A program made the position numbers and the translations under genes. A stretch of 64,000 nt of DNA from an uncultured Clostridia bacterium. Its GTDB lineage: Bacteria; Bacillota; Clostridia; Christensenellales; Aristaeellaceae. Location of the stretch: assembly GCA_947565865.1 (NCBI GenBank), contig CANOHT010000001.1, positions 62,001-126,000 of the forward strand. The letters are read 5' to 3'. Under the pieces are notes generated by a model, which saw only the letters and a program-made list of their open reading frames with translations, was not told the DNA's origin and ran no database searches. The stretch's first letter is position 1, and each line of letters opens with the position of its first letter. Positions 42,521 through 51,358 of this stretch are shown one piece after another.

Positions 42521-43450
42521 TCATAGCTCGCCCAGCGCAAACAGGTTATCCTTCCCCATGCCGCACACAAAGGGATTGGCGTCATAGAGGTGGCAGAAAT
42601 CCAGGAATTCCGCCCGCTGCTCCGGGTCGTTCATGATCTTGACCAGCAGCTCGTTGGGCAGCGTCCTGGCGAACGCGCCCGGCCCTGCCAAGTGAATATC
42701 TCTCACGCCGTGGCGCCTGAGCATCCCTTCCAGCTCATCGGGCATGAAGGCATAGGTGATGCACCAGGGCGCGCCCCCCCTTTCGTATTCGGCAATTTCG
42801 CCCTCTCCGCCCATCACGCCTTCCGTCCACCATCTCATCGCGGTCGCTTTGTCAAAATGAAACGACTCAATGGACTTCGTCCTATTCTCCACGCACCATC
42901 GAACGAAGGCGTCACCGCTGCTTTCATCCAGAATGAACTGGTTTTTCTGGATGGGGTTGGCCGCGTAGGGAAGGCTCCCCAGGCGGCTTGACACGCTGAG
43001 CATCAGACGCTTGCGGCCAATGCGAACCAGTTCGCTGATGACCCGCTCCTGGTTGGGATAGGTATAGGAGATGGGGGCGTCGAAGGACATAACCAGGTCA
43101 AACGACCGATCCTTAAAGCCGCGAAGATCCTCCAGCGCTCCCTTCACAAAGGTGATGCGGTCAAGCACGCCTGCCTCCGCCGCCAGCGCCCTCGCCTTGT
43201 CAATCATGGACTGGGAAATATCAAAATGAGTGACAGCGCAGCCCTGCCTGGCCAGCAGGATGGAAAACCTGCCGCAGCCCGCCCCGCCGTCAAATACCGT
43301 CCTCACGCCGTCCAGATGGGCCAGCAGTTCCTTCTCGATATGACTTTTCTGAACAATGTCGTCGATGTACGTTTCTTCACGACGGCTTTCAAGCTCCCCT
43401 TTATCCGGCAAATTCCATAACCGTTCAGCGATTTTCTGGCTGTAATCCAT
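42521..43450 (-). CDS. SAM-dependent class I methyltransferase
   Basis: A 309-residue methyltransferase. Motif I is VFDGGAGCGRFSILLARQGC, followed by the acidic residue of THFDISQSMIDKARAL and motif IV SFDLVMSFDAPISY. The C-terminal ~130 residues (AMRWWTEGVMGGEGEIAEYE, FMPDELEGMLRRHGV) form a cap domain that would recognise a small-molecule acceptor. Substrate unknown. The ATG at 43450 is preceded by GGAAGGAG. Confidence 0.85.
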   Translation of the reverse strand: MDYSQKIAERLWNLPDKGELESRREETYIDDIVQKSHIEKELLAHLDGVRTVFDGGAGCGRFSILLARQGCAVTHFDISQSMIDKARALAAEAGVLDRITFVKGALEDLRGFKDRSFDLVMSFDAPISYTYPNQERVISELVRIGRKRLMLSVSSRLGSLPYAANPIQKNQFILDESSGDAFVRWCVENRTKSIESFHFDKATAMRWWTEGVMGGEGEIAEYERGGAPWCITYAFMPDELEGMLRRHGVRDIHLAGPGAFARTLPNELLVKIMNDPEQRAEFLDFCHLYDANPFVCGMGKDNLFALGEL

Positions 43451-43600
43451 GCACACACTCCTTCCCGCTGATGATGCGCTCCCTATCGGCGTCCTTCCGG
43501 ACTGACCATAAGCAAACGCCCGCCGGTCTGTATCAAGGCCAGCGGGCGGACGCGGGCGATCTGCCCGTGCTGTTTACCGTGTCTTCGCCCCGGCGCAGCG

Positions 43601-46480
43601 TTACTCCGCGCCGGTCAGCTTGATGCCATAAATGTAGGCCGTATTTTTGCCTGTGGTGCCGATGACCAAGGTATCCCGGTACACGGCGGGGGAAGCCTCG
43701 ATGGTGCCCTCCACCTCCAGGCTGGAAACCATCTGGCCCGTCAGGCCATTGTACAGGGTAACGGTACCACTGCCGGTGGCCTGGATAATCCAGCCCTCAC
43801 CGTAATCCGAATAAACCGCCACGGGAGAGGAATAGCTGTAGCTGTCCAGCTCCTGCTTCCACACGATCTCGCCGGTGGACTTGTCCATGGCCAGCAGCAC
43901 GGCGGCCGCGGCCTTATCAACCTCGCCCAGCAGGTTCTCGGTTCCAGCCTTGCTCAAGCCGGTAACCGTGAAATATACCAGGTTTTCCAGGCTGTTCTGG
44001 CCGATGACCGGAGAAGCCATCACGCCGCTGATACGGTTCTTGGTCGTTGTCACGCCCACCTCGAGGGCCCAGCTTTCCTCGCCTGTGAGGGCGTTGAAGC
44101 GGCGGATGACGGCGTCGCCCTTTTTCCTGTTCTGCAGCGTATTGCCGGTATACAGCCATAGCTGGCCATCCTGCGTCATATCCAGGGCGATGGCCGCCTG
44201 TACCGCGTCGCCCGTGTCCACCGCCCACAGGGTGGTCATGGTGGATGTATCAACGCAGCGTAGGATACCGTCCATATCGGCATAGTAGACATAGCTGCCG
44301 TACATGGCCAGAGAGGACTCCACGGCGGTGTAGGAATTTTTCTGGTTCTTCGTGCGGGACTTCATCACCACCGATTCCGGATCCATGGTGAGATCGAATT
44401 CCCCGCTTTGCAGCTTGCTGTTGAGCTTGGTCACATACAGCATGCCGTTGGTGCCGATGGTCACCATGGTATCGGTGTTGCGATCCACCAGGGCGGAGGA
44501 ATCAAAAGCGCCCACGCTGTAATAGGGCCGCTCGGCATCACCGTCAAGGCCGTCGATCATGTAGACCTGCTTCTGATTCATCAGATTGTAGAAGCGCAGG
44601 CCGATCTTGCCCGTGCCGCTGGCCATCTTGCGGGCATACTGTCCCACTGTCATCATCGGATAGCACAGGGAATGAATGCTGGGCGATCCCTTCATGGGAT
44701 AGCCTACATTGATAGGATCGCGGGTCGGCTGGCCGTCCTCCAAATCCAGGAAGTAGATTCTGCCGTCCAGACCGGCCACGATAACTTCCTTGAGGGCGGA
44801 CACGTTCCGCTTCTCCTCGGAAATGTTGGAATTTTCGCGGATTTCCTTGCTCCACTTGACGATGGCGGGCTGGCCGTACCAGCCGATGCCGTAATAGGTG
44901 TCCGACGCGCCCTTGACGCTGCTGGCCTCCGCCGACCAGATCAGCTCCATGCCGTTCACGCCGTTTACCGTGCCGGAGGCGGCGTTCTGCCGGAAGGCGT
45001 CGCCCCGGAAGGTCAGCACACCGTAGGGCAGCGTGGTGTACTGGCTACCCGCAGGCATCCGCAGCACATCCTCCAGCGCCCGGTTATAGCCCTCGACTTT
45101 CTTCGTGCCGTTGTAGATTACCGTATCGGCAATCAGCTTGGGATTCGCCTCCGCGCCGGCTTCCACCGTCAGCTCGGGCATGGCCGTAGGCTCAGGCGTT
45201 CCAACAGGCACGGCGGTGGGCACGGGCGTGGGGGCCAGGGTGGGCGTCGAAGTGGGCGCCTGGGTGGGAACCTCCGTCTCCACAGGCTCCTGGGTGGGAA
45301 CAGCCGTGGGCGCTTCGGTGGGCGCCATCGTCGGCACGGCCGTGGGCTCCTGCGTGGGAACCTCCGTCGGAACCGCAGTAGGTTCCTCGGTGGGCACCGC
45401 CGCCATTACGGGCAGTACGGAATCAGTGGCCTCCGGCGCCGCTTCGGGCGTGGGGGCTTCCGTAGGCGCCAGGGTGGGCTCGGCGGTAGGCTCCTGGGTC
45501 GGCGCCTCCGTAGCCTGGAGGGAAGCGATTTCCAGCATCACGGTTTTGCCCGTGTCCAGCCACTGCCCCTCCTGATCCATGACCTGGGCCTGCACCAGCC
45601 CCTCGTAGCCGCTGTCCACCGACAGGCTCATCATCCAGATATTGGCATCTGTGTTCTCCATGGCATAGCTGCTGGCGGAGGTCAGCGGTACGCCGATCTC
45701 ATCCACCACCCTGACGGCCGTGACGGATTTGCTCGCCGTCAGCGTGAAGGCCACGTCAATGGGCGCGACGCCCTGCACCGGAGCCGCCGAAAAATCCAAG
45801 GCCTCTGCCGCCGGCACAGTCTCCTGACCAAGCAGGCCCGCCAGCTGCCGCGTCACCGTCTGCTTGAACTGGCCCAGGGGCGAATCGTCCTGGGGAATCA
45901 GCATAAAACCCAGCACCGCCAAAGCCAGCACCAGAATGATGACCACCACCGTCACCAGCGCGCCCTTGTCCTGCTGCCGTTCGGCCTCCCGGCCGCGCGC
46001 AGGCACAAGCTCCTCCTCCCCCATGGGGATCGGGCGGCGAACCCGGGCCATGCCTTCAGGCTCCGGGCGGCTGTTTACCGGCGGGCGCTGACTGAAGCCA
46101 GGCGCGTTCACAGGTCGGCGAACCGCCTGGCCACGACGCCCGCCCTGGCCGGCTGCTGGCTGGCCCTGGGCAGCGCGGTTCAGCGCGTTGGGCCTGGGCA
46201 CACTCTGTCCGGGCTGGGCCTGCTGGCTGGCATAAGAGGTCTGCACCGTGCGGCGGGCGGCGTTTCTGCCCTGATAGGCTTCGGGCTGCCGCGCAGGCTC
46301 GTCCGTCAGCTGTTCATCGCCGGACGCCTCCTCCCGCTCATACTGATAACGCTCGCTGCGGCGACGGCGGCGATAAGCGCCTTCCGCCTGCCCCTCCACG
46401 GACGCGACCGCCCGTGTCCGCTGCTCCTCGTCCGTCAAGCCGTCCATGCGGCGCTCTTCGCTATTTCGATCCATGCTCAA
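43601..46480 (-). CDS. Membrane-anchored PQQ-like beta-propeller protein with Pro-Thr linker
   Basis: A 959-residue bitopic protein. The basic, Gln/Arg-rich cytoplasmic tail (1-172, with YRRRRRSERYQYERE) is followed by one membrane helix (~174-195, VTVVVIILVLALAVLGFMLI). The extracellular part has a small Ig-like domain (~215-320), a ~110-residue linker of repeated E-x-PT-x-x-PT units (~322-432), then a PQQ-type eight-bladed propeller (~450-959; blades such as YYADMDGILRCVDTSTMTTL, STGEIVWKQELDSYSYSSPV). It may be a cell-surface scaffold or binding protein. The TTG at 46480 has AAAGGAG ten bases upstream; the ATG two codons later is 16 bases away. Confidence 0.87.
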   Translation of the reverse strand: MSMDRNSEERRMDGLTDEEQRTRAVASVEGQAEGAYRRRRRSERYQYEREEASGDEQLTDEPARQPEAYQGRNAARRTVQTSYASQQAQPGQSVPRPNALNRAAQGQPAAGQGGRRGQAVRRPVNAPGFSQRPPVNSRPEPEGMARVRRPIPMGEEELVPARGREAERQQDKGALVTVVVIILVLALAVLGFMLIPQDDSPLGQFKQTVTRQLAGLLGQETVPAAEALDFSAAPVQGVAPIDVAFTLTASKSVTAVRVVDEIGVPLTSASSYAMENTDANIWMMSLSVDSGYEGLVQAQVMDQEGQWLDTGKTVMLEIASLQATEAPTQEPTAEPTLAPTEAPTPEAAPEATDSVLPVMAAVPTEEPTAVPTEVPTQEPTAVPTMAPTEAPTAVPTQEPVETEVPTQAPTSTPTLAPTPVPTAVPVGTPEPTAMPELTVEAGAEANPKLIADTVIYNGTKKVEGYNRALEDVLRMPAGSQYTTLPYGVLTFRGDAFRQNAASGTVNGVNGMELIWSAEASSVKGASDTYYGIGWYGQPAIVKWSKEIRENSNISEEKRNVSALKEVIVAGLDGRIYFLDLEDGQPTRDPINVGYPMKGSPSIHSLCYPMMTVGQYARKMASGTGKIGLRFYNLMNQKQVYMIDGLDGDAERPYYSVGAFDSSALVDRNTDTMVTIGTNGMLYVTKLNSKLQSGEFDLTMDPESVVMKSRTKNQKNSYTAVESSLAMYGSYVYYADMDGILRCVDTSTMTTLWAVDTGDAVQAAIALDMTQDGQLWLYTGNTLQNRKKGDAVIRRFNALTGEESWALEVGVTTTKNRISGVMASPVIGQNSLENLVYFTVTGLSKAGTENLLGEVDKAAAAVLLAMDKSTGEIVWKQELDSYSYSSPVAVYSDYGEGWIIQATGSGTVTLYNGLTGQMVSSLEVEGTIEASPAVYRDTLVIGTTGKNTAYIYGIKLTGAE
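45186..45515 (-). repeat. Coding minisatellite (Pro-Thr repeat)
   Basis: The DNA encoding the extracellular linker is a run of imperfect 9-15 bp units, giving GTGGG/CCCAC-rich words that recur about every dozen bases. Repeat number may vary between strains through slippage; the unit length is a multiple of three, so the frame would be kept. Confidence 0.8.
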
Positions 46481-46526
46481 GGCTTTTTACTCCTTTGCGG
46501 TGAAAATGTCAGATATAGACGAAGAT

Positions 46527-46555
46527 ATTATACCGCAAAACCCCTGCCTTCACAA
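46527..46555 (-). promoter_or_regulatory. Promoter of the PQQ-propeller gene
   Basis: On the minus strand, TTGTGA (46555-46550), 17 bp, TATAAT (46532-46527), about 47 bases before the start codon. Confidence 0.75.
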
Positions 46556-46659
46556 GTGCGAAAGCCTATTCCATGTAAATCTTCACGAAATTTGTGTGGA
46601 TGGCGGATGAATTTCCCGGGCAAACTGGCCGCATCCCATATGGAAAGGACGATTCTGCC

Positions 46660-47262
46660 ATGACCATTGCCTTTGATGATTCCCGCACCCGTGAGAACCT
46701 GATGCGCGCCTTCGCCGGGGAGAGCCAGGCCCGCAATCGCTACATTTTCGCCGCCCAGCAGGCCGATAAGAGCCGACTGCGCCTGGTCGCCGACGCCTTC
46801 CGCTTCACCGCCTCCCAGGAGAAGGAGCACGCGGAAACCTTCTACAAGCTCCTGGCCTCCTGCGCAGGGCAGACCATCACGGTGGACGGCGGATACCCGG
46901 TCAACCTCAGCCCCGATATGGGCGTTTTGCTGACGGCCGCCCGCCATAACGAGACTGAGGAGGCGGACGTGGTTTATCCCAGCTTCGCCGCCATTGCCCG
47001 GGACGAGGGCTTCACCCAAATCGCGGACACCTTTGCCGCCATCGCCCGTGTGGAGGAAACCCACGCCCAGCGCTTTGACCGCTTCGCGCGCATGTTAAAG
47101 GACGATACCCTCTTCCGCGCCGACAAGGACACGGCCTGGCTTTGCCTGAACTGCGGCCATATCCACTATGGGAGCGAGGCGCCCCGGGCATGCCCTGTCT
47201 GCCAGCATGACCAGGGCCATTTCATCCGCGCGGATCTGTCGCCGTTTGTGAGCATCGGCTAA
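46660..47262 (+). CDS. Rubrerythrin
   Basis: A 200-residue non-heme iron peroxidase that reduces H2O2 in anaerobes. The ferritin-like diiron domain has the ligand motifs ESQARNRY (in FAGESQARNRYIFAAQQ), KEHAETFY, E-T-E-E and EETHAQRF. The C-terminal rubredoxin domain has CLNCGHIHYG and CPVCQHDQ for FeS4. Length and order are standard. The ATG at 46660 follows GGAAAGGA. It is a single gene whose 3' end overlaps a small convergent frame. Confidence 0.95.
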   Translation: MTIAFDDSRTRENLMRAFAGESQARNRYIFAAQQADKSRLRLVADAFRFTASQEKEHAETFYKLLASCAGQTITVDGGYPVNLSPDMGVLLTAARHNETEEADVVYPSFAAIARDEGFTQIADTFAAIARVEETHAQRFDRFARMLKDDTLFRADKDTAWLCLNCGHIHYGSEAPRACPVCQHDQGHFIRADLSPFVSIG

Positions 47263-47382
47263 AGCGGACGCCGGCGCCTCCTCCAGCGGCCGGAGAATGG
47301 CCGCCGCGCGCTCCGTATCGCCCTGGTCGAAGGCGTCCTCCGCCAGACGCCTAAGCAGTTCATAGCTGATCGTATTGCTCAT
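47095..47382 (-). CDS. Small hypothetical protein, antisense to the rubrerythrin 3' end
   Basis: A possible 95-residue protein. The N-terminal part (SNTISYELLRRLAEDAFDQG, DTERAAAILRPLEEAPASAL) looks like a real helical-repeat sequence, and GGAGG stands eight bases before the ATG. The last ~55 residues are read from the strand opposite rubrerythrin (47095-47262) and look less natural, so the gene may be longer than the functional protein or be a truncated relic. No family recognised. Confidence 0.45.
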   Translation of the reverse strand: MSNTISYELLRRLAEDAFDQGDTERAAAILRPLEEAPASALADAHKRRQIRADEMALVMLADRACPGRLAPIVDMAAVQAKPGRVLVGAEEGIVL

Positions 47383-47547
47383 GGTTTCAACCTCCATCTT
47401 CGGTATACCGTCATCATACAGGGCTTTCCGACAAAGCGCAACGGCGAAGATACACTACTTTTGTCGAAGCCTGTCGATATGACCGCGTGTCCGGACGATT
47501 TCTCTCGAAGACAGCGGATTTTTCTTTTATCAGCAGGGAAAATGTGC

Positions 47548-47553
47548 TATAAT
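47548..47553 (+). promoter_or_regulatory. Extended -10 promoter of the DUF362 gene
   Basis: TGTGCTATAATGG has TG one base before TATAAT (47548-47553), 31 bases before the start codon. The -35 is poor. Confidence 0.6.
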
Positions 47554-47584
47554 GGGGCAAAATGCTCACCGGGAGGATTTGCCC

Positions 47585-48754
47585 ATGGAGAAGCCCGTGG
47601 TGGCCCTTGTACCGCTTTCTGTCTACGATCAAGCCCAGGCGGACGCCGCCGTTCGGGAGGGGCTTCGCCTGCTGGGCGGCATCGGCCGCTTTGTCCGCCC
47701 GGAGGAACGCATTCTCCTCAAGCCCAACCTGCTGGGACGCGCGCTGCCTCAAAAGGCCGTCACCACCCATCCCGCGGTGTTTGAGGCCGTGGCCCGCCTG
47801 CTCAGGGAGGAGGGCTTCGACCGCCTTTCCTACGGCGACAGCCCCGGCAATCCCTCCACCACCCCGGAGAAGGCCGCGCAGGCCTGCGGCATTGCGCAGG
47901 CCGCCCAACGGCTGGGGGTGGAGCGGGCCGACTTCAACAGCGGCTCTCTTGTGCATTATCGCGAAGGGCGAACCGCCAAGAGCTTCTACCTGTGCCATGG
48001 CGTGCAGGCCTGCGACGCCCTCATCAACCTGCCCAAGATGAAAACCCATGCCCTGGAGCGCATTACAGGCGCGGTAAAGAACCTCTATGGCTGCGTCTGC
48101 GGGGTAAATAAGGCCACCGGCCATGCCCGCTTTCCCAATTCGGAGGTTTTCGCGGACATGCTCGTCGATCTGAACCGCTGTGTCGCGCCCCGCCTGCACA
48201 TCATGGACGGCGTGGTCGCCATGGAGGGCAACGGGCCGACCTCCGGTACGCCGGTAAGCATGAACATGCTGCTGTTTTCCGCCGATCCCGTGGCCCTGGA
48301 CAGCCTCTTTGCCGCGCTGGTTCATCTCAGCCCCGCCGCAGTGCCCACCTGTGTCAGCGGCCAGCGGGAGGGCTTGGGCGTCATGGATACCGCCGAAATC
48401 ACCGTGCGCACGCCTGACGGCGACCTGAGTGTCACGCAGGCCGTGGAGCGCTACGGCAAGCCGGAGTTCAACGTCTTCCGGGGCGTGATGAAGAAGGGCT
48501 TCCTGTTCAAGATGATGCCGCTTTTGCCCTTTCTCCAGCACCGTCCCCGGGTGGATCACACCAAATGCGTCGCCTGCGGCATCTGTGAAGAATCCTGTCC
48601 CGTACCTGAAAAAGCGGTTCACGCGGGCCACGGGCAAAAAGCCCGATACGACTACCGCAAGTGCATCCGCTGCTACTGCTGTCAGGAGATGTGTCCCGCC
48701 AAGGCCATTGAGGTGTACCGAAATCCGCTCAGCAGGCTGCTGAGCGGTCAGTAA
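47585..48754 (+). CDS. DUF362 domain protein with C-terminal 2x[4Fe-4S] ferredoxin
   Basis: A 389-residue iron-sulfur protein. Residues 1-~310 are DUF362 (LLKPNLLGRALPQKAVTTHP, DSPGNPSTT, LINLPKMKTHALERITGAVK, NLYGC). The end holds two 4Fe-4S motifs: CVACGICEESCPVPEKAV and CIRCYCCQEMCPAKAI. It is cytoplasmic. The family is widespread in anaerobes; it is presumed redox-active, but its reaction is not established. GGGAGG precedes the ATG at 47585. It is monocistronic with a strong terminator. Confidence 0.9.
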   Translation: MEKPVVALVPLSVYDQAQADAAVREGLRLLGGIGRFVRPEERILLKPNLLGRALPQKAVTTHPAVFEAVARLLREEGFDRLSYGDSPGNPSTTPEKAAQACGIAQAAQRLGVERADFNSGSLVHYREGRTAKSFYLCHGVQACDALINLPKMKTHALERITGAVKNLYGCVCGVNKATGHARFPNSEVFADMLVDLNRCVAPRLHIMDGVVAMEGNGPTSGTPVSMNMLLFSADPVALDSLFAALVHLSPAAVPTCVSGQREGLGVMDTAEITVRTPDGDLSVTQAVERYGKPEFNVFRGVMKKGFLFKMMPLLPFLQHRPRVDHTKCVACGICEESCPVPEKAVHAGHGQKARYDYRKCIRCYCCQEMCPAKAIEVYRNPLSRLLSGQ

Positions 48755-48762
48755 GGGCACAA

Positions 48763-48809
48763 AAAAGAATCAGCCCCGCAAGTGCAGCGCTTGCGGGGCT
48801 GATTCTTTT
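48763..48809. terminator. Bidirectional terminator between the DUF362 gene and the cobalamin operon
   Basis: A perfect 20-bp stem, AAAAGAATCAGCCCCGCAAG (48763-48782) and its complement (48790-48809), loop TGCAGCG. It lies between convergent units and serves the DUF362 gene and, on the other strand, the end of the cobalamin operon. Confidence 0.93.
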
Positions 48810-48946
48810 CACAATTTTTTCCGCAGATCATCCAATGGCCATGAAATTGAACCCGCAAGAGCGGCGAAGCCGCGGCGGCGGGCGCTGTCGAGCCGGCAGC
48901 GCTTGTGCGGGAATATCCCTTTCCCTCCGCCAAACCGGCCGTTGGA

Positions 48947-49705
48947 TCAGTCATCCGTGAAGCGGCTTCCGGCCTGCGTCGCCGTGAGGACAGTCACGGA
49001 TGGCGCGCCCGCCTTCAGCAGGCATTCCGCGCAGGCCCGCGCCGTGGCGGAGGTGGTCATCACATCGTCCACCAGGAGAACGGGCGCGTTCAGCCGCCCT
49101 ACGCAGGCAAAGCCGTCCTTCAGATTGGTCAAACGCGCCTGACGGTCCAGTCCCTGCTGGGTTCTGCCCTCCTCCCGGCGCGCAAGCAAGCCCTGACAGG
49201 GCAAACCCAGCCGTGCCGCCACAGCCTGCGCCAGGACACGGCCATGGTCAATCCCGCGTACGCGCCGCCGGGCTGCGGGCATGGCCACCCAGGTAACCAC
49301 GGTATCCTCCGGCAGGGAAAGCGACAAGGCCTCGTCCGCCATGGCTTCAGCCATCACCGCCGCGCTGTCGGCCATGGCGCCGTGCTTGAGCCGATGCACC
49401 AGCGTCCTGGCCGCGCCGGTATGCCGCCAGACAGCTCGCATCCGCCCCGGCACCTGACCATGGCAGAAACCGCAGCGCCCGTTCTCCGTGGGATGACCGC
49501 ACAAGGGGCAAAGGGGCTCCTGAAGGCGCAGCCTTTCAATTTCCTCCCGGCAGTCCTGACACAGAAGCGCCCCATGGCTGGGCATCGCACAGCACAGGCA
49601 TACGATGCCCCGGGGATACACCGCGTCCATCAGCGCATCGCCGGCGCTGCGCAGCCCTGTCATGAAGCGCTGCCAGCCCCGTCCGAGGGCGCGCGTGCTT
49701 CTCAC
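48947..49705 (-). CDS. comF: ComF-family phosphoribosyltransferase-like protein
   Basis: A 252-residue ComF protein, associated with DNA uptake during competence, possibly as an ATP-driven helper of the ComFA helicase. The N-terminal zinc ribbon has CLCCAMP, CQDC, CPLCGH and CGFCHG. The PRTase domain has the PRPP motif VLLVDDVMTTSATARAC. The GTG at 49705 is preceded by AAAGGGG; an ATG at 49663 is possible. It is the last gene of the cobalamin operon, 20 bases after cobC. comFA is not nearby. Confidence 0.9.
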   Translation of the reverse strand: MRSTRALGRGWQRFMTGLRSAGDALMDAVYPRGIVCLCCAMPSHGALLCQDCREEIERLRLQEPLCPLCGHPTENGRCGFCHGQVPGRMRAVWRHTGAARTLVHRLKHGAMADSAAVMAEAMADEALSLSLPEDTVVTWVAMPAARRRVRGIDHGRVLAQAVAARLGLPCQGLLARREEGRTQQGLDRQARLTNLKDGFACVGRLNAPVLLVDDVMTTSATARACAECLLKAGAPSVTVLTATQAGSRFTDD

Positions 49706-49725
49706 CCTCCATCACCCCTTTCTTC

Positions 49726-50277
49726 TCACGGAAACAGCCGTACCCAGGTGCCGTCATCGTTCAGCACGAAGCCCTCGCCGCAGCCCACCTGCCAGTCGAA
49801 ATAGGGTCTGTTCGGCCTCGCGAAGGCCTCCATAACGGCCATCACCGTACCCCCGTGGACGATAACGGCGCAGCAGCCGTCGTCCAGCTCCGCCGCAGCC
49901 CGCTCAAAGGCCGCGACGCACCGTCGGCTGAAGCCGTCCCGGCTCTCGCCCCCCGGAAAGGGAAGCGTTCCTCCCGAATCAATCCAGTCCTGATAGTCCG
50001 CCCGACCGTTGAGCTCTGCGTAGTTCTTTCCTTCAAAAACGCCGAAGTCGCACTCCCGGAAATCCTCCACCACCGTCACCGGGCGGCCGGGATAGATCAG
50101 AGCCGCCGTTTCCAGGCAGCGCCGCATGGGGCTGACCAGTACGCGGTTCACCGGCGGATAGCGCCGCGCCCGCAGGGCGGCCACGCCCTGGGAACATAGC
50201 GGCTCGTCCGTGCGGCCGATATACCGGCCCTCTAAGTTACCCGCCGTCTGGCCGTGGCGAATCAGCAAATACCTCAC
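49726..50277 (-). CDS. cobC: Histidine phosphatase, probable alpha-ribazole phosphatase
   Basis: A 183-residue phosphoglycerate-mutase-like phosphatase. The RHG catalytic motif is LLIRHGQTAGNLEGRYIGRT, the second Arg/Glu set is ECDFGVFEGKNYAEL, and the second His is VIVHGGTV. Within a cobalamin operon it should dephosphorylate alpha-ribazole-5'-phosphate or AdoCbl-5'-phosphate. A generic phosphatase role is the alternative. It overlaps the preceding gene by four bases. Confidence 0.88.
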   Translation of the reverse strand: MRYLLIRHGQTAGNLEGRYIGRTDEPLCSQGVAALRARRYPPVNRVLVSPMRRCLETAALIYPGRPVTVVEDFRECDFGVFEGKNYAELNGRADYQDWIDSGGTLPFPGGESRDGFSRRCVAAFERAAAELDDGCCAVIVHGGTVMAVMEAFARPNRPYFDWQVGCGEGFVLNDDGTWVRLFP

Positions 50278-50600
50278 TTAATTCGCACCCCGATTCCGCA
50301 GACCACCCGGGTCACGGTCTCCGCCGCCTGAGCGATGATGCACAGCGCCCGGCCCACGCCTTCTCGCCAGGCCCGCTCCTCCGCGTCCATGGGCACGACG
50401 CCCGCGCCGACCTCGTTGGATACGACAACCGCCGCCGGCCGCTCACGGCACAGGGCCCCGGCATAATCACACGGCTCCCCGCCCCCGGCCATCACCCGGC
50501 GGATGACCTCATGGAAATCCTCGATGACGTCCGCGCCGGGGTTTTCCTGCCGGGCAAGTTCTTCCTGTCCCTGATACGCGCCGCCGATGTAGAGCCTCAT
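50274..50600 (-). CDS. Short CobU-like protein with degenerate P-loop
   Basis: A 108-residue protein. It starts RLYIGGAYQGQEELARQ where CobU has GGARSGKS, so the nucleotide P-loop Lys is lost. It keeps the CobU-type PAAVVVSNEVGAGVVPMDAE and RVVCGIGVRIK end but lacks the central guanylyl-accepting His region. It lies between cobS and cobC with overlaps on both sides and follows a full-length cobU two genes upstream. It may be a partner subunit or a modified paralog. Function is not proven. Confidence 0.75.
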   Translation of the reverse strand: MRLYIGGAYQGQEELARQENPGADVIEDFHEVIRRVMAGGGEPCDYAGALCRERPAAVVVSNEVGAGVVPMDAEERAWREGVGRALCIIAQAAETVTRVVCGIGVRIK

Positions 50601-51358
50601 CCCAGCCACCTCCCCAGCAGAATTGCCGCCAGCTGTGCCAACTCCGCCACCTGCACGAACCAGCCCGCCTGATCCCCGGTCACCCCGCCGAAATACTTCA
50701 GCGCCCGATGGCGATACCATACCGCGCACAGCCCCGCCGCCACGGGCAGCATCCATGCCCGCAGGCCGCACAGCGCCAGGATGAGCGCCGCTACCGCCGT
50801 CAGCCAGAGCACCGAGGCGACGCGCACCATGCGCTGATCCGCGCTGCGGGCATTGTCCGCCAGCATGCCTTCCTTCCGTGCCTGGGGCAGCAGGGTCATC
50901 ATCAGCGCGCTGACGCTCCTGGAAAGGACGAAGGCCGCGGCAACCAGCGGCGCGTCCCCCCAGCGCATTTCGCTCATCAGCCCCGCGAAAACCAGCAGAT
51001 ACCCTCCGCACATCATCACCGCGAAGGCGCCGGTGTGGGAATCCTTCAGGATTTCCAGCCGCTTGTCGGTGGACTGCCAGGAGGCCATGGCGTCCGTCAC
51101 GTCCATCAGGCCATCCATGTGGATGCCCCCCGTCAGCAGCAGCGGAATCACCGCGCCCACCGCGCCCCGAAGCACCGGGCCCGCGTTCAGCATGTCGCAC
51201 ACCCAGAGCCACAGCCCCATCGCCAGCCCCACCAATACGCCCACCATCGGGAAAAAGCACATGCTGAAGCGCCGGTTCTCCGCCGTCCACGCCGCCTGAG
51301 GCACAGGGAGGCGTGAATAGCTGGCAAAGGCGATCAGCAATCCGTTAAGCCAAGACAT
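50597..51358 (-). CDS. cobS: Adenosylcobinamide-GDP ribazoletransferase
   Basis: A 253-residue polytopic membrane enzyme joining AdoCbi-GDP and alpha-ribazole (or its phosphate), the last step of the nucleotide loop. Signature pieces: FASYSRLPVP, GGIHMDGLMDVTDAM (Asp-rich) and KDSHTGAFAVMM, plus FGGVTGDQAG. Six or more membrane helices. It overlaps the short CobU-like gene; a 25-base overlap with cobU upstream indicates tight coupling. Confidence 0.95.
   Translation of the reverse strand: MSWLNGLLIAFASYSRLPVPQAAWTAENRRFSMCFFPMVGVLVGLAMGLWLWVCDMLNAGPVLRGAVGAVIPLLLTGGIHMDGLMDVTDAMASWQSTDKRLEILKDSHTGAFAVMMCGGYLLVFAGLMSEMRWGDAPLVAAAFVLSRSVSALMMTLLPQARKEGMLADNARSADQRMVRVASVLWLTAVAALILALCGLRAWMLPVAAGLCAVWYRHRALKYFGGVTGDQAGWFVQVAELAQLAAILLGRWLG

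Noticed and set aside
45186..45515. CRISPR-like spacing of repeats
   Set aside because: Units are short, imperfect, in frame and code for Pro-Thr repeats of one protein; there are no spacers or cas genes.
44408..46663. A 751-residue plus-strand frame opposite the PQQ-propeller gene
   Set aside because: Arginine/glycine/histidine-rich antisense of the propeller and Pro-Thr repeats; no family features.
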